From assembly GCA_023435225.1 (NCBI GenBank), contig JAEYRX010000109.1, positions 1 through 15,454 on the forward strand: DNA of 15,454 nt, in the 5' to 3' direction. Position 1 is the stretch's first letter; every line of letters begins with the position of its first letter. The notes under the pieces were generated by a model that had not been told where the DNA came from, did no database searches, and was given only the letters and a program-made list of their open reading frames with translations. The stretch is from Bacillota bacterium (GTDB lineage: Bacteria > Bacillota > UBA4882 > UBA8346). A program made the position numbers and the translations under genes. Below, in pieces: positions 6,833 through 13,480 of this stretch.

Positions 6833-7165
6833 CAAAGACTAAGCCGCTTCAGTAGCTGCTTAAATAATAACTCATTGGGAATATCGACATTTAATGAGAC
6901 TCTCTGGCTTGAGATCAATTCTGCCTACTTCATCCTTTTTTTTAATATCTCCATCACTGGCGGTACTTATAGGCGTCCATTTTTCTCCTCCATCTGAATC
7001 TGCTATTTTGAAACACTTCAAAAATGGGGGAGGGCAGGCCGGGATGTCGGCTGATGGGTGGGGCGCGCTTCGAAGCATGGTGGTCATCCCTTTCAGGGAC
7101 AGAGGGTCCGCCTTTAAACTCCCAAACTTCACTCGGAATAATTTAACTTTGAAAGGACTAATCTC
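6833..7165. other. Intergenic stretch, no convincing gene
   Basis: Both strands show open frames of about 90 codons (6894-7169 plus, 6872-7132 minus). They lack ribosome binding sites, have unusual compositions, and resemble each other only as complements. A hairpin lies at 6841-6862 (TAAGCCGC/GCTGCTTA). The segment 7070-7113 (GGTCATCCC..CAGGGACAGAGGGTC) recurs in changed form at 7530-7612 on the other side of the next gene. It is probably a dispersed intergenic repeat. Confidence 0.5.
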
Positions 7166-7620
7166 ATGAACGATATCAAAGAATCAGATTGGAAATATTT
7201 ACGGAATCTGAAGAAACCCTTGCTTGACCGCTTGTGCAACCGGATTTTAGATGATATTCAGTCCGAATGCAACCTTGAAAACCGGCAGCCGGATGTTCAT
7301 GAACAATATCTCAAAGTATATCGCCTTACAAGAAAATGGGACAAGGTAATCGGTGATTGTTTCAATGATTGGAGCAGGAGTGAGATAATTTTTAATATAC
7401 TATTCTTAATCAAACATCAGGTTATAACCGATGAGGAGATTGATCAATTATCGGATGAGACTAAAAAAAGAATAAAATTATATTTGGATAATTAAGATAT
7501 GTTTGTCAATTAAAAATTCCCCCGAAACATGATGGTCATCCCTTCCAGGCCGGAACATGGACAATTCAAGAAGGCAGTCCATGGATGGATTACTGCCGGG
7601 ACAGAGAGTCGCGGTTAGGC
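7076..7620. repeat. Related GC-rich repeats on both sides of the 109-aa gene
   Basis: Positions 7076-7111 (GCATGGTGGTCATCCC..TTTCAGGGACAGAGGGTC) and 7528-7612 (ACATGATGGTCATCCC..TTCCAGG, then GGGACAGAGAGTC) share their ends. The second copy carries an extra middle part of about 50 bases, which includes a perfect stem GGCAGT/ACTGCC. The gene at 7166-7495 lies between them, so it could have arrived as part of a repeat-bounded insertion. Confidence 0.5.
7166..7495 (+). CDS. Conserved protein of unknown function, 109 aa
   Basis: The gene has a good ribosome binding site (AAAGGA, eight bases before ATG 7166). The protein starts SDWKYLRNLKKPLLDRLCNRILDDIQ, then has HEQYLKVYRLTRKWDKVIGDCFNDWSRS and ends VITDEEIDQLSDETKKRIKLYL. 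From memory this matches a widespread family of 100-115-residue proteins with the same order: a W..LR.LK....L.R.C.RIL start, a H..YL..Y.L...D..I...F...SRS middle, and a ..T.EE...LS.ET end. Members are labelled hypothetical. It appears entirely helical, soluble and without known catalytic residues. It stands alone between two copies of a GC-rich repeat, so the context gives no clue to its role. Confidence 0.8.
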   Translation: MNDIKESDWKYLRNLKKPLLDRLCNRILDDIQSECNLENRQPDVHEQYLKVYRLTRKWDKVIGDCFNDWSRSEIIFNILFLIKHQVITDEEIDQLSDETKKRIKLYLDN

Positions 7621-7622
7621 TT

Positions 7623-7964
7623 TCAATACCTAAAAACCCTAAAATCCACTCCAACCCCGTCATAAAAAGCCCAAAAAACGCAATATACCAACCCCGCTAA
7701 AGTAAGCGCCTGCCACCATCTCCGCCATCTTTTCGGTAATAAATACGCTATTAAAAAGTTGCCAATCAAACATAATCCGGAGTAAATATCAACCTTTAAC
7801 GGAGTGTTTGTGATCGAGACCAAAAGAGGATTGCCTTCCTCCCAGGCGGATTGATGTAAAGCCGCAAACCGAGATTGGCTCCAATTGATAATCATCAGAA
7901 TTGTATTAATGATTTGGAAAAATGTATCTGTTACAGTCCATTTATCAAATTTCAAATCCGTCAC
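7623..7964 (-). CDS. Three-helix membrane protein, DUF5658-like, ~113 aa
   Basis: The protein has three hydrophobic segments, at about residues 12-30 (TVTDTFFQIINTILMIINW), 57-77 (LKVDIYSGLCLIGNFLIAYLL) and 84-102 (WWQALTLAGLVYCVFWAFY). Between the first two lies SAWEEGNPLL, the E.NP signature typical of DUF5658-type membrane proteins, whose function is unknown. The frame can start at TTG 7967 or GTG 7964; a stop lies three codons before TTG, so little extension is possible. No good ribosome binding site is visible for either, and the next Met is at residue 25. I chose GTG. It is followed on its strand by the repeat at 7528-7612. The lack of a clean start means the 5' end could have been altered. 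Confidence 0.6.
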   Translation of the reverse strand: MTDLKFDKWTVTDTFFQIINTILMIINWSQSRFAALHQSAWEEGNPLLVSITNTPLKVDIYSGLCLIGNFLIAYLLPKRWRRWWQALTLAGLVYCVFWAFYDGVGVDFRVFRY

Positions 7965-8134
7965 CAACCCATATCACTCAAAACTTAATCCAAAAAAATT
8001 ATACCAAAAAAATCAGTCCTGAGGATATATCAAAAAATACTCGCATTCAAACCGGATTGCGCCTTTTATCGGCGTTTTTTTTGCTTGGAAAAGTGTCCCT
8101 AAAAAACCATTTACACAAAATTATTTACAGACTC

Positions 8135-8344
8135 AAGGTCACTCAAAGCGAGAAAAAGGTCTCTCTGAGAATCAAAAAGGTCACTCAAAGCAAGAAAAAG
8201 GTCCCTCCGAGCAATAAAAAGGTCGCTCAAAGCGAGAAAAAAGTCACTCCGAGCAACAAAAAAGTCGCTCAAAGCAAGAAAAAGGTCCCTCTGAGCAACA
8301 AAAAGGTCACTCAAAGCGAGAAAAAGCTCTCTCTGAGAACCAAA
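8135..8344. repeat. 21-bp minisatellite, ten copies, two alternating types
   Basis: Ten consecutive 21-base units begin with AAGGTC or AAAGTC (the last with AAGCTC) and contain CTCAAAGC(G/A)AGAAA (type A) or CTC(C/T)GAGCAA(T/C)AAA-like sequence (type B). The types alternate A-B throughout, so the higher-order unit is 42 bases. Because 21 is a multiple of three, two open frames result: KKVTQSEKKV..-type on the plus strand (inside 7922-8545) and DLFLALSDLFVA..-type on the minus strand (8111-8368). Neither frame has a ribosome binding site or recognisable domain outside the repeat. Confidence 0.85.
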
Positions 8345-8384
8345 AAGCTCTTCCCGGCCTCCAACCAAATTTTCCCCAAAATAA

Positions 8385-8430
8385 AGCCTTCCCCGCTGTT
8401 AATAAACCGCAGGGAAGGCTATTTTTATTA
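8385..8430. terminator. Bidirectional-type hairpin terminator
   Basis: AGCCTTCCC (8385-8393) pairs perfectly with GGGAAGGCT (8412-8420). ATTTTTATT follows on the plus strand and TTTATTTT on the minus strand, so it can stop transcription from both sides. It lies between the minisatellite and the gene remnant at 8447-8611. Confidence 0.65.
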
Positions 8431-8446
8431 CTTTAAAAAATTAATA

Positions 8447-8611
8447 TTAAGCTGTTTCCGGCTCCTCTTTTTTCGGTCTCCCCGGAAAACGAGCTTGGAG
8501 GTCGTTATAGTGATAAGTTCCATTCGGATCATCAAACCGGAATGAAGTAATCTTATGGATAGTGATAACATCTGCAAAAATAAAGCCGCTCTCTTGATTT
8601 CTTGGTCCGAC
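8447..8611 (-). pseudogene. 3' remnant of an unidentified gene
   Basis: A minus-strand frame opens right after a stop at 8612-8614 and ends at 8447 with TAA. It has no ATG, GTG or TTG at its beginning, yet its sequence looks protein-like: FIFADVITIHKITSFRFDD, then PNGTYHYNDLQARFPGRPKK and EEPETA. The frame before it shows SLEVKSDQEIKRAALFLQ in another phase (about 8570-8630), which suggests a frameshift. The terminator at 8385-8420 follows. I do not recognise the family. It may be a truncated gene or a gene with one frameshift. Confidence 0.35.
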
Positions 8612-8742
8612 TTAACCTCTAGAGAGCGACAAGTAAGTATTTCCCAATACCGGGACCGTTAATTAGGGAATAAAGTGCCAAAAGATTTCAAAACTTAACT
8701 ATTCACACTTAAGACCCTATTTTATTTAGGATAAGTATTAAT

Positions 8743-10356
8743 TCATCTACCGCCCGATCCTCCGCCACCGGAGCCTCCCCCTGAACCGCCACCTGATCCT
8801 CCGGACCCACTTGAGCCGCCTGAACTACCTGTGCCTCCCGGACCTCTGCCATTGCTATTGGTCCCCTTATTTTCATTTTGATTGGAACCGCTTTGTTTTT
8901 GTTCATCCAGGTCCCGGATCTCCGACTCCAGTTCTCGCACAGCATCTTTTAATTTTTGTCCGTCATTTAATTTTGCTTGTAACTGAGCGCCAAGTGTTTT
9001 CGGGTCTTTTCCTTTGATACTCTCATCGGCCAGTAAAGAAAGGGCTGACGATAAGCTTCTTAAGTCTCGACTAATATCGGGTGTCCGTCGCATCAAATCG
9101 CTTACTTGGTTACCAACTTCAGCCACTTTGTCCCGGCTTACTCCGGATTTGGCCATATTGGCAAATTCCTCATTTACCTGGTTGATGAATCTATTTATTT
9201 TCTTATCCGTTACATTACCGTTCTTTAACTGGGTGCGGATTTGGTTTAATACCGCAGCAACCGGATCAGAGTTTTTATTAGTATTTTCCATATTGCTATT
9301 AGCCGGCTTTGAACTGTTGCCGTTGTTTCCGGCTTTGGGACTAAGATTTTCGGGATTATCAGGATTATCGATCTTATCCGGTTTTTTATCATCCGGCTTT
9401 ACTATTGCCGGTTTATCCGCAGCCGTTTCCGGAGCCGATTGCTCTTTAATAACAGGAATATTATTTTGGCGATTATTTTCCGGCAGACTATTAATAGTTG
9501 CATTTTCTTTTACGCCGGTATTATCTTTTCTTTCCCCGGAGTTAATTTCAGCTTGAGTGACGGGAATAGACTGCTGCTCTTTAACGGTCATAGATTTCGC
9601 CGGTGGGTTTAGTTCCGGTTTGGTCTCTGCCATCCCGGCTTTGCGTAAAAGGGTTGAAATCCGCTCGGTTCTAGCCTCCTCCAACTTAATCTCCGGATGA
9701 GTGCGCTTAGCTTGAAGATAAAAAGCATAACGGCCCATGGACATTTTATTTTGGAGCGCCGTTTTTCGCTCAGTCATGGTAGCATCAATTAAATGGAGTT
9801 GAATATCTCGGCTGGCCAGTCTTTGCCGGAGTTGTCTTATCGAGTTGTTCACCGGTTTTAAAGGTTTCTTTTTAAACGCGGTTGCCACCAAAATATGATT
9901 ATCATTTACTTTGTTTAAGTAACCCGCTTCAGCCGCCCGGTCCACCAGTTTCTCTACAACCTCATCGCTGGGCTTGTTTTTAATTTTTAGTCCCTTTAAT
10001 AATTTCGAGCCGCTACGGTTCAACCCCCGGGCCGTTACCAGATAGTTTTTGGCGTTTATGGCCATTTCTATACCGGGGTTGATATCCATAGTTATATAAG
10101 CCTCAATTTTCACCGTCTGATACCAAGGGATGACGAGACAAAAAGCAATTGCCAGGGAAACGGCCAAGGAAGCAAAACTCCAGACATAACGCTGAGTGAG
10201 GCTGCCGGATCTTTGCGGCTCCGGATCGGCTAAATCAACCTGTTTACCGACAAACATCCCCGGTTGGCGTTTAATGGCGGAAAATTGGGCCGTATCAGTC
10301 AATATTACGGCTTGCTTTTTATTCAATTCCAAAACAATTCCGGTGGCTTTCATCAT
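8743..10356 (-). CDS. rsgI: RsgI-type anti-sigma-I factor with a novel extracellular sensor domain, 537 aa
   Basis: The protein is membrane-bound and should hold SigI inactive until an outside signal arrives. The RsgI N-domain is at residues 4-45 (TGIVLELNKKQAVILT). One transmembrane helix is at about 57-79. The conserved periplasmic-side RsgI segment is at about 82-147 (AYITMDINPGIEMAINAKN). A Pro/Asn/Lys-rich linker covers about 245-365. A helical domain covers 366-486 and a Gly/Ser-rich tail 497-537. Clostridial RsgI proteins often end in carbohydrate-binding modules at this place. Here the end is instead the same domain found in the secreted protein encoded at 11290-11889. Translation likely starts at one of the tandem ATGs (10356 or 10353) behind AAGGATGGAG. 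It lies 43 bases after sigI on the same strand. Confidence 0.88.
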   Translation of the reverse strand: MMKATGIVLELNKKQAVILTDTAQFSAIKRQPGMFVGKQVDLADPEPQRSGSLTQRYVWSFASLAVSLAIAFCLVIPWYQTVKIEAYITMDINPGIEMAINAKNYLVTARGLNRSGSKLLKGLKIKNKPSDEVVEKLVDRAAEAGYLNKVNDNHILVATAFKKKPLKPVNNSIRQLRQRLASRDIQLHLIDATMTERKTALQNKMSMGRYAFYLQAKRTHPEIKLEEARTERISTLLRKAGMAETKPELNPPAKSMTVKEQQSIPVTQAEINSGERKDNTGVKENATINSLPENNRQNNIPVIKEQSAPETAADKPAIVKPDDKKPDKIDNPDNPENLSPKAGNNGNSSKPANSNMENTNKNSDPVAAVLNQIRTQLKNGNVTDKKINRFINQVNEEFANMAKSGVSRDKVAEVGNQVSDLMRRTPDISRDLRSLSSALSLLADESIKGKDPKTLGAQLQAKLNDGQKLKDAVRELESEIRDLDEQKQSGSNQNENKGTNSNGRGPGGTGSSGGSSGSGGSGGGSGGGSGGGGSGGR

Positions 10357-10399
10357 ACTTCTCCATCCTTTTCGTTTTGGGTGTAAGGGAGCTTTTTCT

Positions 10400-11125
10400 T
10401 CATTTTATATAATCTTTCAAGGTATCCAGGTCACTCCGTAAAATCAAAACAACAGCAATAATGTATTTCCGATTCCGTTCCAAAGTCCGCTTATTTACAT
10501 CGGTTAACTTTAGTAAGTCAGTCATCGGCAAGATTTTTCTGGTTATCATCTGTTGATAAAGCCTATCATTTTCCGCAATAAGGCGGGCAATCCTGATAGC
10601 CATTAACCTCGAATCCCGGTGTTTAGGCGAAGCGGCTGCCAAATCCCTAAAACTGATTCCGAATTCGGCTAACTTTTCTTTAAATAACCAGACCTCTTCC
10701 TTGGTCTCGTATTTTTCAGTAAAATCTTCGGATGGTTTGGTGATTTTATCTAAAAATTCCTGATCTTCATTTTGTATGGAAGTAAACAAATACTCCTTTA
10801 AATATTGATGATTGCCGGACCAATAATTTATGATCCTGCGTTTCATGACTTGCCTGGCGAAATCGAAGAAATTGCGGTTTTTTGATTGATCGTAACATTT
10901 GACAGCTTCATTAAAAGCGATTAGACCGATACTATATTCATCACAGTTTTCTATTTCGATAAATTTAGCCCCCAGGATTTTTGAGACAGTTTTAATAATA
11001 AACGGATTATAGTCACCAATAAATTGGTTTTGTAATTCGGGATCGCCGTTTTGAATTTGAGTAATGATTTTGGTGATTGAGTCGTTGGTGTGATCTGATT
11101 GGGCGTATACTAAGAAGAGTATCAA
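10400..11125 (-). CDS. sigI: RNA polymerase sigma factor SigI, 241 aa
   Basis: The region-2 segment (DEYSIGLIAFNEAVKCYD and FFDFARQVMKRRIINYW) and the C-terminal helix-turn-helix (MTDLLKLTDVNKRTLERNRKYI, then AVVLILRSDLDTLKDYI) are those of the SigI family. It guides RNA polymerase to genes for heat stress and envelope or polysaccharide functions. The frame is open from GTG 11134, but AGGAG at 11134-11138 is eight bases from TTG 11125, so I chose that start. Its length of about 240 residues fits the family. It is followed by its anti-sigma factor and preceded by the secreted protein gene. SigI usually drives its own operon; I could not see a convincing SigI-type promoter here. Confidence 0.88.
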   Translation of the reverse strand: MILFLVYAQSDHTNDSITKIITQIQNGDPELQNQFIGDYNPFIIKTVSKILGAKFIEIENCDEYSIGLIAFNEAVKCYDQSKNRNFFDFARQVMKRRIINYWSGNHQYLKEYLFTSIQNEDQEFLDKITKPSEDFTEKYETKEEVWLFKEKLAEFGISFRDLAAASPKHRDSRLMAIRIARLIAENDRLYQQMITRKILPMTDLLKLTDVNKRTLERNRKYIIAVVLILRSDLDTLKDYIK

Positions 11126-11209
11126 CCGTCTCACTCCTGTGCTTATTCATTACTTTATACTATCGGTTTTTTCCAAACAAATCGTTATAGATTATTATCA
11201 AGAGTTAAT

Positions 11210-11244
11210 GCAAACCCCCTTGCCTTTAGGCTAAGGGGATTTGC
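11210..11244. terminator. Strong stem-loop between the secreted protein gene and sigI
   Basis: GCAAACCCCCTT (11210-11221) pairs with AAGGGGATTTGC (11233-11244) with one mismatched position, and the loop GCCTTTAGGCT can itself pair. No T-run follows on either strand, so it may be an attenuating or mRNA-stabilising hairpin rather than a full terminator. It would let the secreted protein be made in larger amounts than SigI. Confidence 0.55.
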
Positions 11245-11289
11245 ATGTCTCGTGAATCAACAATTATAATGATTAAACTCCCTCTTTGA

Positions 11290-11889
11290 TTATTTACCGC
11301 CGGATCCCCCTGACCCGCCAGAGCCGCCCGAACCACCGGACCCACCGGACCCACCGGAACCGCCAGAGCCGCCGGAATGTCCATTTCCATTACCTTTTCC
11401 GTTAGCTCCTTTTGCTCCATCTTGATTTGTTCTGGTTTGTGTGCGTTCCTGAGTCCGAATTTGAGCTTGAACGTCTTTAACAGCATCTTTTAATCTCTGT
11501 TGATCTCTTAATTTATCTTGTATTTTATCGCCAACTTCTTTGGGGTCCTTACCTTTGATGGCTTCACGGGCCATTAATGATACTGCCTTTGATACGGCGG
11601 ATGCATCTCCGGAGTTTCTGACACCGGTTCGCACCATATTACCAGCCTGATTGCCTACTTCATTCATTTTGTCCTGACTTACTCCGGCTCGAGCCATTTT
11701 GCCCATCTCATTCCGGGCGCGAGTCATAACCCGATTTGCTTCTCTATCCGTAACATTTTCATTATTTCTTAGCTCCGTTTCAAGCCGGCCTAAGGCATCG
11801 GATGTAGTATCCGTAGCGGCCATTACTATGTTCCCAATTCCAACGGTTAAGCAGAATGTGATGGTTAAAATCATTAATACTTTTTTCAT
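11290..11889 (-). CDS. Secreted protein sharing the RsgI ectodomain, Gly/Ser tail, 199 aa
   Basis: A signal peptide covers residues 1-24 (MKKVLMILTITFCLTVGIGN, cleavage after about MAA). A helical domain at 31-145 follows, then a Gln/Arg/Thr-rich linker and a Gly/Ser/Asn tail at 163-199 built of GSGG units encoded by a 9-bp repeat. Residues 43-144 align without gaps to 379-480 of RsgI: shared positions include NVTD, AGVS.DK..EVGNQ, IKGKDPK and QRLKDAV or its close match. Translation starts at ATG 11889 behind GGGAGGG. No cell-wall sorting signal or membrane helix is seen, so the product should be released. It is upstream of sigI-rsgI in the same direction, separated by a strong hairpin. The biochemical function is unknown. 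Co-regulation by SigI is inferred from context. Confidence 0.85.
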   Translation of the reverse strand: MKKVLMILTITFCLTVGIGNIVMAATDTTSDALGRLETELRNNENVTDREANRVMTRARNEMGKMARAGVSQDKMNEVGNQAGNMVRTGVRNSGDASAVSKAVSLMAREAIKGKDPKEVGDKIQDKLRDQQRLKDAVKDVQAQIRTQERTQTRTNQDGAKGANGKGNGNGHSGGSGGSGGSGGSGGSGGSGGSGGSGGK

Positions 11890-12095
11890 TTTAAACCCTC
11901 CCTATTTTTTTAATAGATATGCTTTTGCTTCCAACCATCAAAAACTAAGTATAATTTCTTAATCCTTTCCTATCACCTCCTTATCATCTCCTTTTGATAT
12001 AATAATTCCGGGTAAAAAAATTTTTTAAGTCGGTGTTTTGAAAAATTTTTAAGATTTTTTTTAAATCAATACCATATTTCTGCAAGACTCTTTTT
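11890..12095. other. Leader region of the secreted protein gene
   Basis: The ~200 bases ahead of the secreted protein carry three ribosome-binding-site-like purine tracts on the minus strand at about 11963-11992 (AAGGAG, AAGGAGG, GGAAAGG). Only the separate one directly before ATG 11889 is used by a long frame. A four-codon frame MIRR begins at one of them. This might be a decayed small gene or a leader. No promoter can be named with confidence. Confidence 0.35.
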
Positions 12096-12196
12096 AGGGA
12101 AGTGCTGATTAATCCGATTTTGTGCGAGCAAATATGCGGCATTAGGCATTTTACGAAGTACAAAATCGTCACTTATTCAATTAATCAGCGCTTCCT
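12096..12196. mobile_element. MITE-like element, ~100 bp, nested inverted repeats
   Basis: The ends GGAAGTGCTGATTAAT (12098-12113) and ATTAATCAGCGCTTCC (12180-12195) are inverted repeats with one mismatch. Inside lie CGATTTTGT (12115-12123) and ACAAAATCG (12160-12168), a perfect second pair. The middle holds GCGGCATTAGGCATT, matching the TAGGCAT strings elsewhere in the window. No transposase is encoded, so this would need one supplied elsewhere. Flanking duplicated target bases are not clear. Confidence 0.6.
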
Positions 12197-12312
12197 TAGA
12201 CTACGAAGGATTGTGGTTACTCTTTTAAAGAGCAAGAGATCCGGTTTTAGGCAATACGTCCGCTACTTGAGAATTCATAGTTTTCAACAACTTTTTACTG
12301 TGAAAGTTGACA

Positions 12313-12343
12313 GCAAAACAAAAATACCTTCAAAAATGAAGGC
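12313..12343 (-). terminator. Terminator of the DNA glycosylase gene
   Basis: On the minus strand CCTTCA pairs with TGAAGG (12337-12342 and 12327-12332) around a four-base loop and runs into ATTTTTGTTTTG. It lies about 45 bases after the glycosylase stop codon and closes that transcript. Confidence 0.75.
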
Positions 12344-12384
12344 ATTTCTATAAAATATTACGTTTTAAAGTATTGTCGGACTAT

Positions 12385-13212
12385 TTAAACCGGTTGACAC
12401 CCCGGACAAAAATATATACTCCCGCCCAGATAACTCTCTTTCTTAATAATCTCCCCGCAGGCCGGACAAGGTAACCCGGCATTATTTTTGCTCATTATAG
12501 TTTTATACCCGCCGTTTTTTCCAAAAAGGTCTTTTTCGGTGTCTCTCCCGCCTAATTGTACCATTTGGGTTAAAGTGGTTTTGATTGTTTTAAAGATTAC
12601 TTTTTTATTATCATCGGAGAATGTATTAACTTTTCGTTTGGGATTAATTTTGGCATTCCATAAAATATCTTGTAAGACCCCGTTACCCAACCCGGGAATC
12701 CGTTGTCCGGTAGCTAAAAAAGCTTTAGCGCCTAACTTCTGATGCTCCGGCGCTGTTAATAGCTGTCCAAAATAGATCTCATTAAATTGCTCAGTCAATG
12801 GCGAGGGTTTTTCTTTAGCGACTTTATAATAAACATTATCGAAATTAGAGTTTTCAAAGCACCACAATCCACCATACATCTGAACGGAAGCGCTTAGGGC
12901 GGATGCATCATCGAGTTCTAATAAAAGCTGGTGCTTCTGAGGTCGGTCCTCATTTTTAATGTGATATTTAAGGTTAACTCCGTCTCCAAAAACCAGTGCT
13001 GCGGAACCGGCCTTAATTTCGACCATTCCTCCGTAATTAATAGCCTTATCGATGGTTTTGCCGGTAAGTATCTGCTTATAATTTTGGGGATCACCCAGAA
13101 ACCAGGCATACTTATGAGGTGATGCTTCGGCAATTACATTGACTATCTTTTTTCCGGTGATAGTTTCATTTATTTGTTTAGTGATTACTAATGCCTCCGG
13201 TAATTCAATCAT
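12385..13212 (-). CDS. Fpg/Nei-family DNA glycosylase variant with Ile at position 2, 275 aa
   Basis: The length and layout are those of formamidopyrimidine-DNA glycosylase / endonuclease VIII: N-terminal catalytic domain, helix-two-turn-helix around QRIPGLGNGVLQDILW (about 168-184), and a C-terminal zinc finger with four cysteines (CPACG and CPGCQ). These enzymes remove oxidised bases from DNA using the amino group of Pro2 as nucleophile. Here the protein begins MIELPEA, so Pro2 is Ile while Glu3 and the following LPE remain. From memory, a whole Bacillota subgroup has MIELPEA and is labelled endonuclease VIII or Fpg-like. Its activity must differ or use another nucleophile. The start ATG 13212 is supported by AAAGGAGA upstream and by the MxELPE alignment. 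The gene is divergent from asnB. Confidence 0.9.
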   Translation of the reverse strand: MIELPEALVITKQINETITGKKIVNVIAEASPHKYAWFLGDPQNYKQILTGKTIDKAINYGGMVEIKAGSAALVFGDGVNLKYHIKNEDRPQKHQLLLELDDASALSASVQMYGGLWCFENSNFDNVYYKVAKEKPSPLTEQFNEIYFGQLLTAPEHQKLGAKAFLATGQRIPGLGNGVLQDILWNAKINPKRKVNTFSDDNKKVIFKTIKTTLTQMVQLGGRDTEKDLFGKNGGYKTIMSKNNAGLPCPACGEIIKKESYLGGSIYFCPGCQPV

Positions 13213-13240
13213 CTTAAATATCTCCTTTATATATATTTAT

Positions 13241-13316
13241 CCGCGCGGAGGCGAACCAAAGGCGCAGAGGTTAAATAATAAAATATTTTTTTCTCTGCGT
13301 CTCAGCGCCTTTGCGG
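13241..13316. repeat. Inverted GCGCCTTTGCG/CTCTGCG-type repeat
   Basis: AAAGGCGCAGAG at 13258-13269 faces CTCTGCGTCTCAGCGCCTTT at 13293-13312, so the arms match with a five- to eight-base insertion. CCGCG.GGAG and GCGGGAG flank them. Similar CTCTGCG..GCCTTTGCG strings are common intergenic repeats in many bacteria. It lies between the glycosylase and asnB starts. Confidence 0.6.
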
Positions 13317-13480
13317 GAGAATAATCTATTATATGGTAATTTATTAAGTTAATTATAACGCAAAAAAAGAAAAGAGAGTAGCAAAACGATATCTAACAAA
13401 AAAATAACAAAAATCTCCCCCGTCAGCATATCATATATCATTTGATGATTTGAAAGCGTATTTAAAAGGAGATGGTATTG

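Noticed and set aside
6872..7169. Open frames of about 90 codons on both strands
   Set aside because: No ribosome binding sites, no domains, and part of the DNA is a repeat that recurs at 7528-7612.
7922..8545. Plus-strand 207-codon frame
   Set aside because: Its length comes from the 21-bp minisatellite; the ends overlap the membrane protein start and the gene remnant on the other strand, and no ribosome binding site is seen.
9014..9556. Plus-strand 180-codon frame inside rsgI
   Set aside because: It is the complement of the well-supported RsgI linker region.
11226..11486. Frame rich in Gly/Val/Ala overlapping the secreted protein
   Set aside because: It is the Gly/Ser repeat region read in another phase; the frame with signal peptide is clearly the real one.
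11890..12130. SigI-type promoter before the secreted protein gene
   Set aside because: I looked for a C-rich -35 with a CGAA-type -10 on the minus strand and found no convincing pair.
13322..13480. T-box or other amino-acid-responsive leader before asnB
   Set aside because: Too short and lacking a T-box sequence or a terminator/antiterminator pair.
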